A DNA stretch of 36,529 bases, taken from assembly GCA_025201865.1 (NCBI GenBank), contig MU602820.1, forward strand, positions 1 to 36,529, in the 5' to 3' direction. This document shows, in pieces, positions 17,658 through 26,852 of the stretch. Position 1 is the first letter of the stretch, and every line of letters starts with the position of its first letter. Below the pieces are notes generated by a model that did no database searches, was not told the origin of the DNA, and saw only the letters and a list, made by a program, of their open reading frames with translations. A program made the translations under genes and the position numbers. The stretch comes from Ramicandelaber brevisporus. Its lineage: Eukaryota > Kickxellomycota > Ramicandelaberales > Ramicandelaberaceae.

Positions 17658-19288
17658 ATGGGCAAGAAGCGTTCAGCGAACAAGAAGAAGAAGAACCAGC
17701 AGCTGCCATCGAGCAGCCATCAACCAGTTCAGCAAGCTCAACAAGCTCAAACTACGACGACTACAATCAACGCTGTCTCAACATCCACCACCACCAACTT
17801 CTTTCCATTACTCTGGCTACCCGAGGAGATTATTGAATTGATATTGTTGTTTGTTGCGCCAATTGATCCCAAATACTTTGAGGATATACCTGAACTACGC
17901 ATGTCATTTGCTCGAGTTATTTTTGCCAACCACTATACTGAAGATTTGCTTCCACATCACTTCGATCCTGGCAACGGCTTGGAGCTTGTTGGTTTCTTTG
18001 CTCGTGTACTACACCTCAAATCTGTGCCCAGTTGGATTGATTATAATTTTTTGTCATTGTTTCCAAACTGTAGAAAAATTGTAATGCATATAGACGAATG
18101 CCCAAGTTCTATTATTGGCGACATGAGTGGCATGGCTCAATTGCGTATTCTTGATGTACATATTCCTAGTTATTGNNNNNNNNNNNNNNNNNNNNNNNNN
18201 NNNNNNNNNNNNNNNNNNNNNNNNNNNNNNNNNNNNNNNNNNNNNNNNNNNNNNNNNNNNNNNNNNNNNNNNNNNNNNNNNNNNNNNNNNNNNNNNNNNN
18301 NNNNNNNNNNNNNNNNNNNNNNNNNNNNNNNNNNNNNNNNNNNNNNNNNNNNNNNNNNNNNNNNNNNNNNNNNNNNNNNNNNNNNNNNNNNNNNNNNNNN
18401 NNNNNNNNNNNNNNNNNNNNNNNNNNNNNNNNNNNNNNNNNNNNNNNNNNNNNNNNNNNNNNNNNNNNNNNNNNNNNNNNNNNNNNNNNNNNNNNNNNNN
18501 NNNNNNNNNNNNNNNNNNNNNNNNNNNNNNNNNNNNNNNNNNNNNNNNNNNNNNNNNNNNNNNNNNNNNNNNNNNNNNNNNNNNNNNNNNNNNNNNNNNN
18601 NNNNNNNNNNNNNNNNNNNNNNNNNNNNNNNNNNNNNNNNNNNNNNNNNNNNNNNNNNNNNNNNNNNNNNNNNNNNNNNNNNNNNCAGTTAGCCCTAGAG
18701 GGTAGTATCGTCAACTCGGAGAGCGTGGTATCAGCACTTAAACACTCTCCGAACTTAGTCAAATTCTGTATGGAAGACTCGGCGCATGTGGCCCTTCACG
18801 CTCTATTGCCACATTTCTTCCCTCTGCGTACACTTGATATCAATAAAACAACAATCAGATACTCACCATTCCTAAGTACTGCTCTGCATCAACAACAAAT
18901 TCAGCAATCATGTCGATTACTCACCAAGCTCTGTATTAGAAACATCAAAATTACAGCTGGACTTATTAAATTCATTGGAGATACACCGAGTTTACGGTTT
19001 TTAATGTTTTATGAATGCGTATGGGATGCGACAATATTACCAAAACGCAAGTCAGTGGTGTCGACAACTGTTTGGCGAATTGTATTTGATATTGATGATC
19101 AATACATTCCAGATCTTGATTATTGGCTTGATAAAGAACCCAGTGAAAATCTTGAAGTTTGGATTGAGGTTTGTTTACTGTTTCCAAATCTGAAGTTTAT
19201 TAGCTTAATGCACTGTGATGACAGTTCTCTCAAAAAAGTGTCAGCGGCTTTCCCAAATTTAATCGTTAGTAATCGCTTATATACCTGA
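17658..19288 (+). CDS. F-box/LRR-like protein, interrupted by an assembly gap
   Basis: Start ATG 17658, stop TGA 19286-19288. The N-terminus is basic and Gln/Thr-rich (MGKKRSANKKKKNQQ), followed by an F-box-like helix (FFPLLWLPEEIIELILLFVA) and irregular leucine-rich repeat strands (FLSLFPNCRKIVMHIDE, MAQLRILDVHIP). After the gap the LRR pattern continues (LLTKLCIRNIKITAGLIKFI, TPSLRFLMFYECVWD, LFPNLKFISLMHCDDSSLKK). F-box/LRR proteins usually act as substrate adaptors of SCF ubiquitin ligases, which is inference here. The two halves lie in different frames if the gap is exactly 510 bases, so the gap size is approximate, an intron lies within it, or there are two genes. 224 bp separate it from the divergent palmitoyltransferase. 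Confidence 0.65.
18176..18685. other. Assembly gap (510 N)
   Basis: Unsequenced bases inside the LRR gene. The reading frame does not carry across at this stated length. Confidence 1.
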
Positions 19289-19629
19289 TCACTTTTAATA
19301 TAGTTTTCTTCTTTTAAGTAATGTGGAAAGAGAGATACAGGAGGAGCAGTATCTCAAAGAAGCAAGAGTACTAGTGATAAATGCTTTTTGAATCTACAAT
19401 GAACAATGAACATGAACATTTACGTCAATATCTCGCAATTGTGCGCTACATGCATTGTTAACAAAAAACTTCCATTCTCCTCTGGTCAATCGAGACAAAT
19501 GTAACTATTAATCCAAGTTCATTGTACCTGAAAGCTATAAAAACGCATGTATACATACACCTCTGTGCCTCCATTCCTGTGCTCAACTCTATTCACAAAT
19601 CACCCTCTCGCCATTCTCACTTTGTAAAT
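19289..19629 (+). promoter_or_regulatory. Intergenic region with TATA box
   Basis: Between the LRR gene and the small membrane-protein gene. A canonical TATAAAAA lies at 19536-19543, about 87 bp before the chosen start codon, giving room for a short 5' leader. Nothing else recognised. Confidence 0.5.
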
Positions 19630-19953
19630 ATGCCGAACATGACCACTCTCAATGGAGCTCACCAGCAGTCTCTGCAGAATAGCATCAACTTGGAACCACT
19701 TATTAATCAACACCGAGTACTGCAACAAAAGTATTTTATGCTTACCCAGTACTATCAGTGGTTTCTTAGATACTCTACTGTAACTAGCATGATGCTGGTG
19801 ATCTCTGGTATTGTCAATGTCACTGCCTCTCAAATGATTCCATACCGCTTTTACTCAAATGCCATACTTGGCATCGGCTACGTGAGTCTTGCCCACTTTG
19901 GCACCTTTCCTCATGCTCTCACTAGTGTCCCTCGTTCGTATAACTCAATGTAA
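19630..19953 (+). CDS. Small two-helix membrane protein, unknown
   Basis: 107 aa from ATG 19630; a second Met lies three codons on. The frame is open to 19522 but the extra residues precede a convincing leader downstream of the TATA box. The protein has an amphipathic N-terminal half (LINQHRVLQQKYFMLTQYYQ) and two hydrophobic segments (STVTSMMLVISGIVNVTASQ and SNAILGIGYVSLAHFGTF). I recognise no family. The size and two-helix form are common among small ER or mitochondrial inner-membrane proteins. It converges on RPC2 with about 60 bp between stops. A dedicated TATA box and intact frame support a real gene. Confidence 0.55.
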   Translation: MPNMTTLNGAHQQSLQNSINLEPLINQHRVLQQKYFMLTQYYQWFLRYSTVTSMMLVISGIVNVTASQMIPYRFYSNAILGIGYVSLAHFGTFPHALTSVPRSYNSM

Positions 19954-20015
19954 ATCATACTTTTCTTTACTTATTAAAAACAACTTTATTTAAATATTAT
20001 ATGTTTTTGAGGATA

Positions 20016-23000
20016 TTAGGCATCCTCAAGGATGAGTTTTGGTGTAATGTTCATCGACGTCAATTCTTGGAAGAGCAGCTTGGCCGCATACGGGATTCTA
20101 ATTGAGACTACGCCCTTTCCACTACGGCAGCGACGGCACCAGCCCTGGTACGCAATCAGACCACACTGCTCACACACAAACATATCCGAAGCATCACTGG
20201 AAATCATCAGACGCTCAATGATCAAACTACTGGCACCATAGCCAATCAGACAATCACGCTCCATCTCACCAAGACGCAGACCGCCATCCTTGGAACGACC
20301 TTCCATTGGCTGGCGAGTGGTGGCATTGACAGGACCGGTGGAACGAGAGTGCATCTTATCGAGGACCATGTGTTTGAGCTTTTGGTAAAAGACAGGACCA
20401 CGGAACACATACGACTCAACTGGCTCACCGGTGATACCAGATGTCATGTAATCTTTGCCAGAGTAGCTGTATCCGTTTTGGACCAGAATGCGGCACATTT
20501 CTTCAGGATCGCTGCCACCAAACGCAGTTCCATACTGGAGTTCACCAGTCAAAACACCAGCTTTGCCAGAGAGCAGCTCGAGCATCTTGCCGATGGTCAT
20601 ACGCTTCGGGAAACCGTGCGGATTCATGACAACATCTGGTACGATACCATCATCGGTGAATGGCATGTCTTCCTGCGGGACAATCAAGCCACAGACACCC
20701 TTTTGACCGTGACGAGATGAAAACTTGTCACCAAGCTCGGGACGGCGAGTCTGGCGCATCAGGACCTTGATGAGAGTCTGGTTGCCTTCGGTCTGAGTAA
20801 TCATCATCTTGTCGACAACGCCATTTACTGGTGCCTTGTACTTCATTGGAGCTGGCTTGTACGTGGTTTCGGGCTGAGCACGCATCATGCCGCCAGCACC
20901 AATTTCATTTGTAGTACTGGCAGGAGTTTGGCGGTTGACAATGACCTGACCAGTCTTGATGACCAAGCCAGAGCCAGCCAGGCCATCAGACTCGAGAGAA
21001 TCAAACATCTCCATGACCTTGCCATCCGGACCACGCGGGGCATCAACGATGCGATCATAAGTACCGTTTGCATAGCTCTTGATCATTGTCTGATACTTGC
21101 GCAGATAATGACAGCGGCCAAATCCACGATCCAATGAGCCACGATTGAGAATGAGAGCATCTTCAATATCATAACCACTGAACGACATTACAGTCAAGAT
21201 GGCATTCTGGCCAGCTGGCAGCTTGTCGTAGCCAATCAGTTCAATTGTCTTTGACTTGACCATTGGCTGCTGTGGATAGGTGAGCAGATAGATGATTGTG
21301 TCAATGCGCTGCTGCTGATTGTAGCCAATTGCACCCATAGCCTGCTTGCCCATAGCGCACTGGTAAGTGTTACGAGGCGACTGATTGTGATCAGGGAATG
21401 GGATGACACCAGCAACTGCACCAAGGATGGCAAAGGGTTCAATCTCAAGGTGAGTGTACTTGAGGACACGTGGAGACGCAGAGCGAGCTTCAGCCAAATC
21501 CTTCTCATAAATGGCAATTAGAGCATCATTTTCTTCATTAACATCGACATATTCAACCAAGCCGAGACGCAGGAAGTCGTCGAAGGTGTATTTGCCCTGG
21601 ACCAGCAAATCAATGTGATGCTGTTTGACTACTGAGTGGCCATTCTCATCAACAATAATCAGTGGACGGCAAATACGACCACCATCAGACGAAATATTGA
21701 CAGTGCGATACTGACGGCTGATTGCAATACTGGCAAATGGTGCAATGCGGCCAGCACGACGTAAACGACGATAGGAGCGCAACAGCTGTTTAGCATTACG
21801 AGTGACACCAAGAAGCTGGCCATTCATCATGACAATGTATGCAGATTCACCATGCAACTCAACACCAGAGAGTAAGCTAAAGTCCTCAACACCAAGCGAG
21901 TATAAGATGCGCACAATTGGAACAGGATCGACATCGGTAGTGATATGGGACATCAGAGCCATATTACGAACAAGACCGCACTGCTCACCTTCGGGAGTAT
22001 CAGATGGACACAGCATTCCCCACTGACTAGTTTGCAGCGCACGGGGTCCACTTGATTTGCGTGATTTTTCAACTTGAGAAGCCACTCTGGTCAGCATTCC
22101 AAGTGCTGCAATATAACTGAAGCGGCACAGTAAGTGAGTCACACCTGCTCTTTCCATTCTGAAACGCTTGATATTCCAGTTACCCGAAGAGATAGCTCTG
22201 GCCAAACCCTGAGAGATTAAATCGCCATGCATATGCAAGTAACGGCCTGCATCAAACTCTTGTTTACGGTCTGGCTTCTTCAACACCTTATCGATGTTTA
22301 GCTTTAACTCTGCTTGATAGCGTTTGAATAGATCCTCAAACATCAATGCAAGCAAATGACCTGCCAACTCAAGTCGTTTGTTGCCCAAAAAGTCCAAATC
22401 ATCTTCTTGGCCTGGATTAAGCGATGTCTGCAATGCACGGCGTGCCATCAATGCCAGATAAATGCACTTTGGACGGAAGTTAAGACCAATGGTTGGAACA
22501 TGAGCCAAAATAACCATCTGAAGAGTTTCCAATACATCGTCGGATAATGAACGACGGGATGAAACAGATTTGCGAGTGACTTTACGACGGGCACCAATCC
22601 ACTCCAAGGCTTGATTCTGAGTGAATACCTTCAGCTGCTGAGCCTCTTCAATAGATGGAGCCAGAATTTCAATCAATTGTTTATCATCGCCTGCAATCAT
22701 CTGTGCAATTTCTTTATCAATGGTCATGCCCATCGCCTTTAATGCAATAACCAGCGGAATCAATTCTGTAAACGAATTGTGCTTTAGGAACAATCTCTTT
22801 GTTGGCTTTGGCTTTCCAAATAGTACCTCTGTGTTGGACTTTCTTTCGTGAGTAACTGACGACACCTTTGCGGTAACCTCATCCTTTGTCGAATCCACAG
22901 CAACGATAATTCGATTCTTAGACAATTGCTCTTGAATTAAAATAACCTTTTCAGTACCACGAACCACAAAATAGCCACCTGGATCCAATGGGCACTCTTG

Positions 23001-23429
23001 CAATCTAGCCATTTCATGCTCGTTTTTACCATATAGCACACATTTGTTACTGCGCAACATGATGGGCAATTTACCAATAACAACTCCTCTCTGTCTGACT
23101 CTCTGATGTCCACGCAAATACTCTACATCCACGCAAATATCGGCTGCATATGTCAAATCTCTCATTCTGCATTCATGAGGCGTAATTGATTTGTCATGAG
23201 CATCTGTATCCGCCCGCTCTGGCATGCGAACACGCGCGTTTGAAAAGTCCATGTAGAAATGCGGATCAATATCCGAGTCAACTCTTGAGCTAGCTTTGAC
23301 GATCTCGTTAATCTCGTGATCAACAAAGAAGTTGAACGAGTCAATGTGCTGCATAAACAACCCACGCAGCCGCAAAAAGGCTGGCAGCAACTGCCACTTG
23401 TCTTGCACACTATCAACCGGTGCATCCAT
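20016..23429 (-). CDS. RPC2: RNA polymerase III second-largest subunit (RPC2/RPC128)
   Basis: 1137 aa, full length, no introns; yeast Ret1 is about 1150. This beta-like subunit forms the catalytic core and part of the active site of Pol III, which makes tRNAs, 5S rRNA and U6. The Pol III branch is shown by KLPIMLRSNKCVLYGKNEHE and QECPLDPGGYFVVRGTEKVI, NKRLELAGHLLALMFEDLFK, and RPRNTYQ-type and LEIEPFAILGAVAGVIPFPD segments close to human POLR3B; RPB2 and RPA135 differ here. Universal motifs: MLCPSDTPEGEQCGLVRN, SFSGYDIEDALILN (conserved catalytic-centre acidic pair ED), GDKFSSRHGQKGVCG (about 890-905) and RDGGLRLGEMERDCLI. The C-terminal zinc site is CEQCGLIAYQGWCRRC (about 1080-1098). Divergent from CDC45. 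Confidence 0.98.
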   Translation of the reverse strand: MDAPVDSVQDKWQLLPAFLRLRGLFMQHIDSFNFFVDHEINEIVKASSRVDSDIDPHFYMDFSNARVRMPERADTDAHDKSITPHECRMRDLTYAADICVDVEYLRGHQRVRQRGVVIGKLPIMLRSNKCVLYGKNEHEMARLQECPLDPGGYFVVRGTEKVILIQEQLSKNRIIVAVDSTKDEVTAKVSSVTHERKSNTEVLFGKPKPTKRLFLKHNSFTELIPLVIALKAMGMTIDKEIAQMIAGDDKQLIEILAPSIEEAQQLKVFTQNQALEWIGARRKVTRKSVSSRRSLSDDVLETLQMVILAHVPTIGLNFRPKCIYLALMARRALQTSLNPGQEDDLDFLGNKRLELAGHLLALMFEDLFKRYQAELKLNIDKVLKKPDRKQEFDAGRYLHMHGDLISQGLARAISSGNWNIKRFRMERAGVTHLLCRFSYIAALGMLTRVASQVEKSRKSSGPRALQTSQWGMLCPSDTPEGEQCGLVRNMALMSHITTDVDPVPIVRILYSLGVEDFSLLSGVELHGESAYIVMMNGQLLGVTRNAKQLLRSYRRLRRAGRIAPFASIAISRQYRTVNISSDGGRICRPLIIVDENGHSVVKQHHIDLLVQGKYTFDDFLRLGLVEYVDVNEENDALIAIYEKDLAEARSASPRVLKYTHLEIEPFAILGAVAGVIPFPDHNQSPRNTYQCAMGKQAMGAIGYNQQQRIDTIIYLLTYPQQPMVKSKTIELIGYDKLPAGQNAILTVMSFSGYDIEDALILNRGSLDRGFGRCHYLRKYQTMIKSYANGTYDRIVDAPRGPDGKVMEMFDSLESDGLAGSGLVIKTGQVIVNRQTPASTTNEIGAGGMMRAQPETTYKPAPMKYKAPVNGVVDKMMITQTEGNQTLIKVLMRQTRRPELGDKFSSRHGQKGVCGLIVPQEDMPFTDDGIVPDVVMNPHGFPKRMTIGKMLELLSGKAGVLTGELQYGTAFGGSDPEEMCRILVQNGYSYSGKDYMTSGITGEPVESYVFRGPVFYQKLKHMVLDKMHSRSTGPVNATTRQPMEGRSKDGGLRLGEMERDCLIGYGASSLIIERLMISSDASDMFVCEQCGLIAYQGWCRRCRSGKGVVSIRIPYAAKLLFQELTSMNITPKLILEDA

Positions 23430-23840
23430 CGCTGCGAGCTACAAACTACTGCTGGCTACTGACTACTGGCTACAGGCTGCTGGCTGCTGGCTGCTGACTG
23501 CCGATCTTTTTTAATACTTTTTTTTTGCTTGATAGCAGCAACAACGGTTGCAAGTTTGAGGAATTTCTGCTGCAAAATTATAATTTTGAATGCTCACAAA
23601 CACACAAACACACACACACAAAGACACGCGTGTATATCTGTGTGAATATCTCTCGTTTTTGGTCTGAGTCTGTTTGTCTCTTTTTGTATCGGTTTTGTCC
23701 CTGTGTTTGTTTTGCCGATTGTCCTTTCCTTTGTTTGATTAGTGAAGAAAAATACAACAGCAGCAACATCTACAACAGCAGCAGTAGTAGTAGCAGTAAT
23801 CAGGACGCGAGTAAGGTGGTACTTTGGAGAGGCTCAGCAA
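23430..23840. promoter_or_regulatory. Divergent promoter between RPC2 and CDC45
   Basis: 411 bp. The RPC2-proximal part has degenerate CTGGCTA/CTGGCTG tandem repeats (23443-23502) and an A/T tract; the middle has a CA-rich run (23597-23622); the CDC45 side has CAG/AGT triplet repeats. No other gene recognised. Confidence 0.5.
23443..23502. repeat. CTGGCTR tandem repeat upstream of RPC2
   Basis: About eight imperfect 7-bp units (ctggcta, ctgacta, ctggctg) within 60 bp of each other, about 15 bp from the RPC2 start codon, so in its 5' leader or core promoter. Confidence 0.8.
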
Positions 23841-26621
23841 ATGTTCCTGACTACCCGACAGCTGGGGATAGCATACGACAAGATCCGTCAATCAGCAGCC
23901 GGAACGACCTGTTCGGTTGTGATATGTGCTGCGGCAGATCCTGACTCACTCTGTGCACTCCGTATATTAGCCAGCCTACTCCGAGATGACTTCATTTCAT
24001 ACAGAATAGTTCCCGTGTCTGGCTATGCTGACTTGGACAGCATTAATGAAGAGCTTAAGCAGCAGGCAGAAAGTGGAGAGGGAGGAATCAGATCAGTCAT
24101 TACTATAAACTGTGGAGGCAGCATTGATCTGGGGCAGTATTTTACTCTACCGAGTAATGTGATAATGTATGTGGTGGATTCTCATCGGCCGTTTAACTTG
24201 TATAATTTGTATGCAAATGATCAAGTGGTTGTATTGGACGATGGTGACATTGAAGAGGAAATGATGGATGTTAGACAAGCTTTCGAAAGATTGGAAACTG
24301 AATTAACTGATAATGAAGAAGATGAAAATGATGTTGATAATGATAAAGATGATGATATTGACAGTGATGATGACAATGATCAAATTGCATTGGATGATGA
24401 TGATGACGATGATTATAGTGATAATGATGATAACGACACTGATAATGAAAATGAAGATGAAGGTGAAGATGAAAATGAAAATGAAGATGATGCTGAGGAG
24501 ATGAGTAGTGGGAGTGGAGGTTCAACAAAGAGACGCCTTAATAACCAGCAGGACAGCAATGAACAAAGAAGGAAGCGTCCATCTTTAGAAGGTGGGATGG
24601 CAGCTGATGGCACTGATAACGATGACAATGGTGATGAGAATAACGATAGTAACTCATCAAAAAAGAAATCAAAAAAGAACAAGAAAAGGAATAAGAAAAG
24701 ACATGGCAAGAGTAGAGAAGAGAAGTTACTTGAACGTGAAGAAGCTCGAAGACATCGTGAGATTGAGAAACATCAGCGCATCAAAGAGCGTGATTCACTC
24801 AAGGAGCGCATTGCTCAGTATTACTTGCAGGGTAGTTTCCATGGACAGCCATCATCTGTGGCAATGTTGATGATGGCAAAGAGATTGGGCAAGCCGCGTA
24901 ATTCAGATCAGCTGTGGATGGCTATAACAGGATTAACCTATCACTACGTCTATGATCACTTGGATGCATTGGCTTACGAAGAACAAGTGACCGAGTTTAA
25001 AAATGAATTGGAGATTATGGAAAATTCAAGCAATACATCTCAATTACACCAGCATCATCAACTTCATCAACAACTTCAACAGTCTAATGCTCAAACTGCT
25101 CAATCTAGAAATCAAGTTGAATTTAATGGTGACATTGACAGATTGGTCGATGAAGACCAGCGTCAATTGAGATTACAGCAACTGGATAATGATCAGAGCC
25201 AAGCTTTGAATACAGCATTGGTTGAATCCAACGAACGTATCAGACGCACACTAGACAATAGAGTTCCACCTGAAAAGATTAAATTCAATACTGAGTATAA
25301 ATTTGTATTGTATCGGCATTGGTCACTGTATGAATCCATATACCATTCGCCTCATGTGGCATCTAAATTGATGGTTTGGACTGACAAAGGCAGAGATACT
25401 TTGGACTTGAATCTGACTAAAATTGGATTTTCACATCAAGAAGCGAAGCAGCCATTTGTTAATGTAACACCCGAGCTGAGACAGATGCTGAGCAATAAAT
25501 TAACCATGAAAAACCACTCTCTTGATTTACATCCTTGCTTTCATAGTGGACTATCCTACTCTTCTTTTGTGCGTGGATATGGCTGGACTAAAGGGTGCAG
25601 TGAAATGTCGGCTTCAGACATGGTTTATTCAACCATTGCCTTGCTGAATGGAGCAGCTTCTAATAGCAATTCTGTGGAATGGAGAAATTCAGATGGCTCA
25701 ATCGGCACGGTTGGCGGCAATGATGATGGAAATGCATGGCTGCGTGGATTCTACACTGCCTATGACTCTCTGAGTGATCACGGTATGCTTTTATCTGGCG
25801 TCTCTTTTGCAATCCAACTTCAGTCTGCGCTGATTCGCTCAGCCAAATTCCTGATTGATCGCAAAGCAGTTCGCACATTGAGCACATTCCGTCTGATTGT
25901 GATATCGGACGCACAGGGTCTCTCCTCAGCCACAGCCGTCACAGCAAGTCAGTCGTCAAACAGAAGTCTATCTCAGAGACCAAACGGTGCCCACAATGGT
26001 TCTTCTGCAACGACATCTATTGTTGGAGCAATGGCCTCGCTGAGTTCAGAAACCGATGCAAACATGTTTAGACACCATTTGACCATCTCTCTGTTACTCC
26101 GATTCATGTCTTCATTCTATCAGAATCACTCTTCAACAACAGCTGCTACAGCTGCTGCTGCAACGGCTGGACGCAGTGGTCGAAATCAGTCTGTTCTTCC
26201 ATTCGTGATGGCAATGCTGGTTGACAAGGATCGCGATATTTATCTCGTTGTTGGAATTGACACTTACACTCCACCTCCAAAGAAGAAGAAGAATGCCAAA
26301 CCATCCAAGTCCAGCGGTGCCAAGAGCAAAGCCAACAATAGCACTGATGGCAATTCCGACGAGGAAGATGAAGAAGAGATTCCGCTGCCTGGCTCTGCCT
26401 ATGCTGGTAATCGACGCAATCACTTTGGTACAGCATTCTTAAACGCCGCTCAGAAGATCGATGCGCAAACACGACACAATGCGTTTGACATGTCAGTGAT
26501 GGAAATCCGTGGCGCTGAATTGCAAAACTTCATCACAGCGTTGCGAAAAGAATTGACCATTGCCAAAAACAATTCGGCTGCTGCTGCTGCTGCAATGTCA
26601 CAATCCTCTCAACGATCATAA
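23841..26621 (+). CDS. CDC45: CDC45 replication helicase subunit, with expanded linkers
   Basis: 926 aa from ATG 23841 (MFLTTRQLGIAYDKIRQ, matching family N-termini). A Met 33 codons upstream would add repeat-derived residues. CDC45 joins MCM2-7 and GINS to form the CMG helicase. Conserved blocks: AADPDSLCALRILASLL (the degenerate RecJ/DHH core), YRIVPVSGYADLD, VIMYVVDSHRPFNLYNLYAN, then after the linker LWMAITGLTYHYVYDHL, FKFVLYRHWSLYESIYHSPH-type residues, MKNHSLDLHPCFHSGLSYSS and GWTKGCSEMSASDMVYS-type sequence. Human CDC45 is 566 aa and yeast 650; the excess here is a roughly 200-residue Asp/Glu-rich then Lys-rich linker (about 133-340), a Gln/His insert, a Ser/Asn insert and a Lys-rich insert near 815-850. 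It is likely under cell-cycle control, but no such site is obvious. Confidence 0.96.
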   Translation: MFLTTRQLGIAYDKIRQSAAGTTCSVVICAAADPDSLCALRILASLLRDDFISYRIVPVSGYADLDSINEELKQQAESGEGGIRSVITINCGGSIDLGQYFTLPSNVIMYVVDSHRPFNLYNLYANDQVVVLDDGDIEEEMMDVRQAFERLETELTDNEEDENDVDNDKDDDIDSDDDNDQIALDDDDDDDYSDNDDNDTDNENEDEGEDENENEDDAEEMSSGSGGSTKRRLNNQQDSNEQRRKRPSLEGGMAADGTDNDDNGDENNDSNSSKKKSKKNKKRNKKRHGKSREEKLLEREEARRHREIEKHQRIKERDSLKERIAQYYLQGSFHGQPSSVAMLMMAKRLGKPRNSDQLWMAITGLTYHYVYDHLDALAYEEQVTEFKNELEIMENSSNTSQLHQHHQLHQQLQQSNAQTAQSRNQVEFNGDIDRLVDEDQRQLRLQQLDNDQSQALNTALVESNERIRRTLDNRVPPEKIKFNTEYKFVLYRHWSLYESIYHSPHVASKLMVWTDKGRDTLDLNLTKIGFSHQEAKQPFVNVTPELRQMLSNKLTMKNHSLDLHPCFHSGLSYSSFVRGYGWTKGCSEMSASDMVYSTIALLNGAASNSNSVEWRNSDGSIGTVGGNDDGNAWLRGFYTAYDSLSDHGMLLSGVSFAIQLQSALIRSAKFLIDRKAVRTLSTFRLIVISDAQGLSSATAVTASQSSNRSLSQRPNGAHNGSSATTSIVGAMASLSSETDANMFRHHLTISLLLRFMSSFYQNHSSTTAATAAAATAGRSGRNQSVLPFVMAMLVDKDRDIYLVVGIDTYTPPPKKKKNAKPSKSSGAKSKANNSTDGNSDEEDEEEIPLPGSAYAGNRRNHFGTAFLNAAQKIDAQTRHNAFDMSVMEIRGAELQNFITALRKELTIAKNNSAAAAAAMSQSSQRS

Positions 26622-26751
26622 ATACGCAAATAAACCAGTAGACCACTGAATAAAAAATCACTCATTCTATATGACATAGCTTCTTTTTTTACTTTATAAC
26701 TGTTTGAAGCAGAGCTTAGTTCTCACATTATACCTCTTCTATTATTCTACG

Positions 26752-26756
26752 AAAAA
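26752..26756 (-). terminator. Pol III oligo-T terminator of tRNA-Sec
   Basis: TTTTT on the minus strand shortly after the tRNA 3' end. Confidence 0.75.
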
Positions 26757-26762
26757 TTAGAA

Positions 26763-26852
26763 CGCACCGAAGGAGGAATCGAACCTCGCACCCTGTAGGG
26801 GTGTACGCGATTTTGAAGATCGGCCGAAGCACCAGCCCCGCTTCATCAGTGC
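26763..26852 (-). tRNA. tRNA-Sec: Selenocysteine tRNA, anticodon TCA
   Basis: 90 nt including discriminator G. It folds in the 9/4 form specific to eukaryotic tRNA-Sec: a 9-position acceptor stem (GCACTGATG with CTTCGGTGC, one T-T mismatch and one G-T) and a 4-bp T stem (GAGG/CCTC) around TTCGATT. The D arm has 5-6 bp (AAGCG with TGCTT) and the anticodon loop is CTTCAAA with TCA at 26814-26816. The anticodon stem has 4 bp, extendable to 6 with a bulged C. The long variable arm has 5 bp (CACCC/GGGTG) around a 5-base loop. The GATGA after the first five bases and the CTTCAAA loop match animal tRNA-Sec. A TTTTT Pol III terminator follows 6 bases after the 3' end (26752-26756). The B box GGTTCGATTCC is intact. 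It is charged with Ser by SerRS, then converted through Sep to Sec, and decodes UGA at SECIS-bearing mRNAs. Confidence 0.87.

Noticed and set aside
20016-23429. RPB2 or RPA135 as identity of the large polymerase subunit
   Set aside because: The N-terminal and central blocks (LRSNKCVL, LDPGGYFVVRG, LEIEPFAILGAVAGVIPFPD) and the length follow the Pol III subunit.
26763-26852. Opal-suppressor tRNA-Ser or tRNA-Leu instead of tRNA-Sec
   Set aside because: The long variable arm would fit, but the acceptor/T-stem split is 9/4, the D arm lacks the usual TGGCCGAGTGG, and the 5' GATGA plus CTTCAAA loop match tRNA-Sec.
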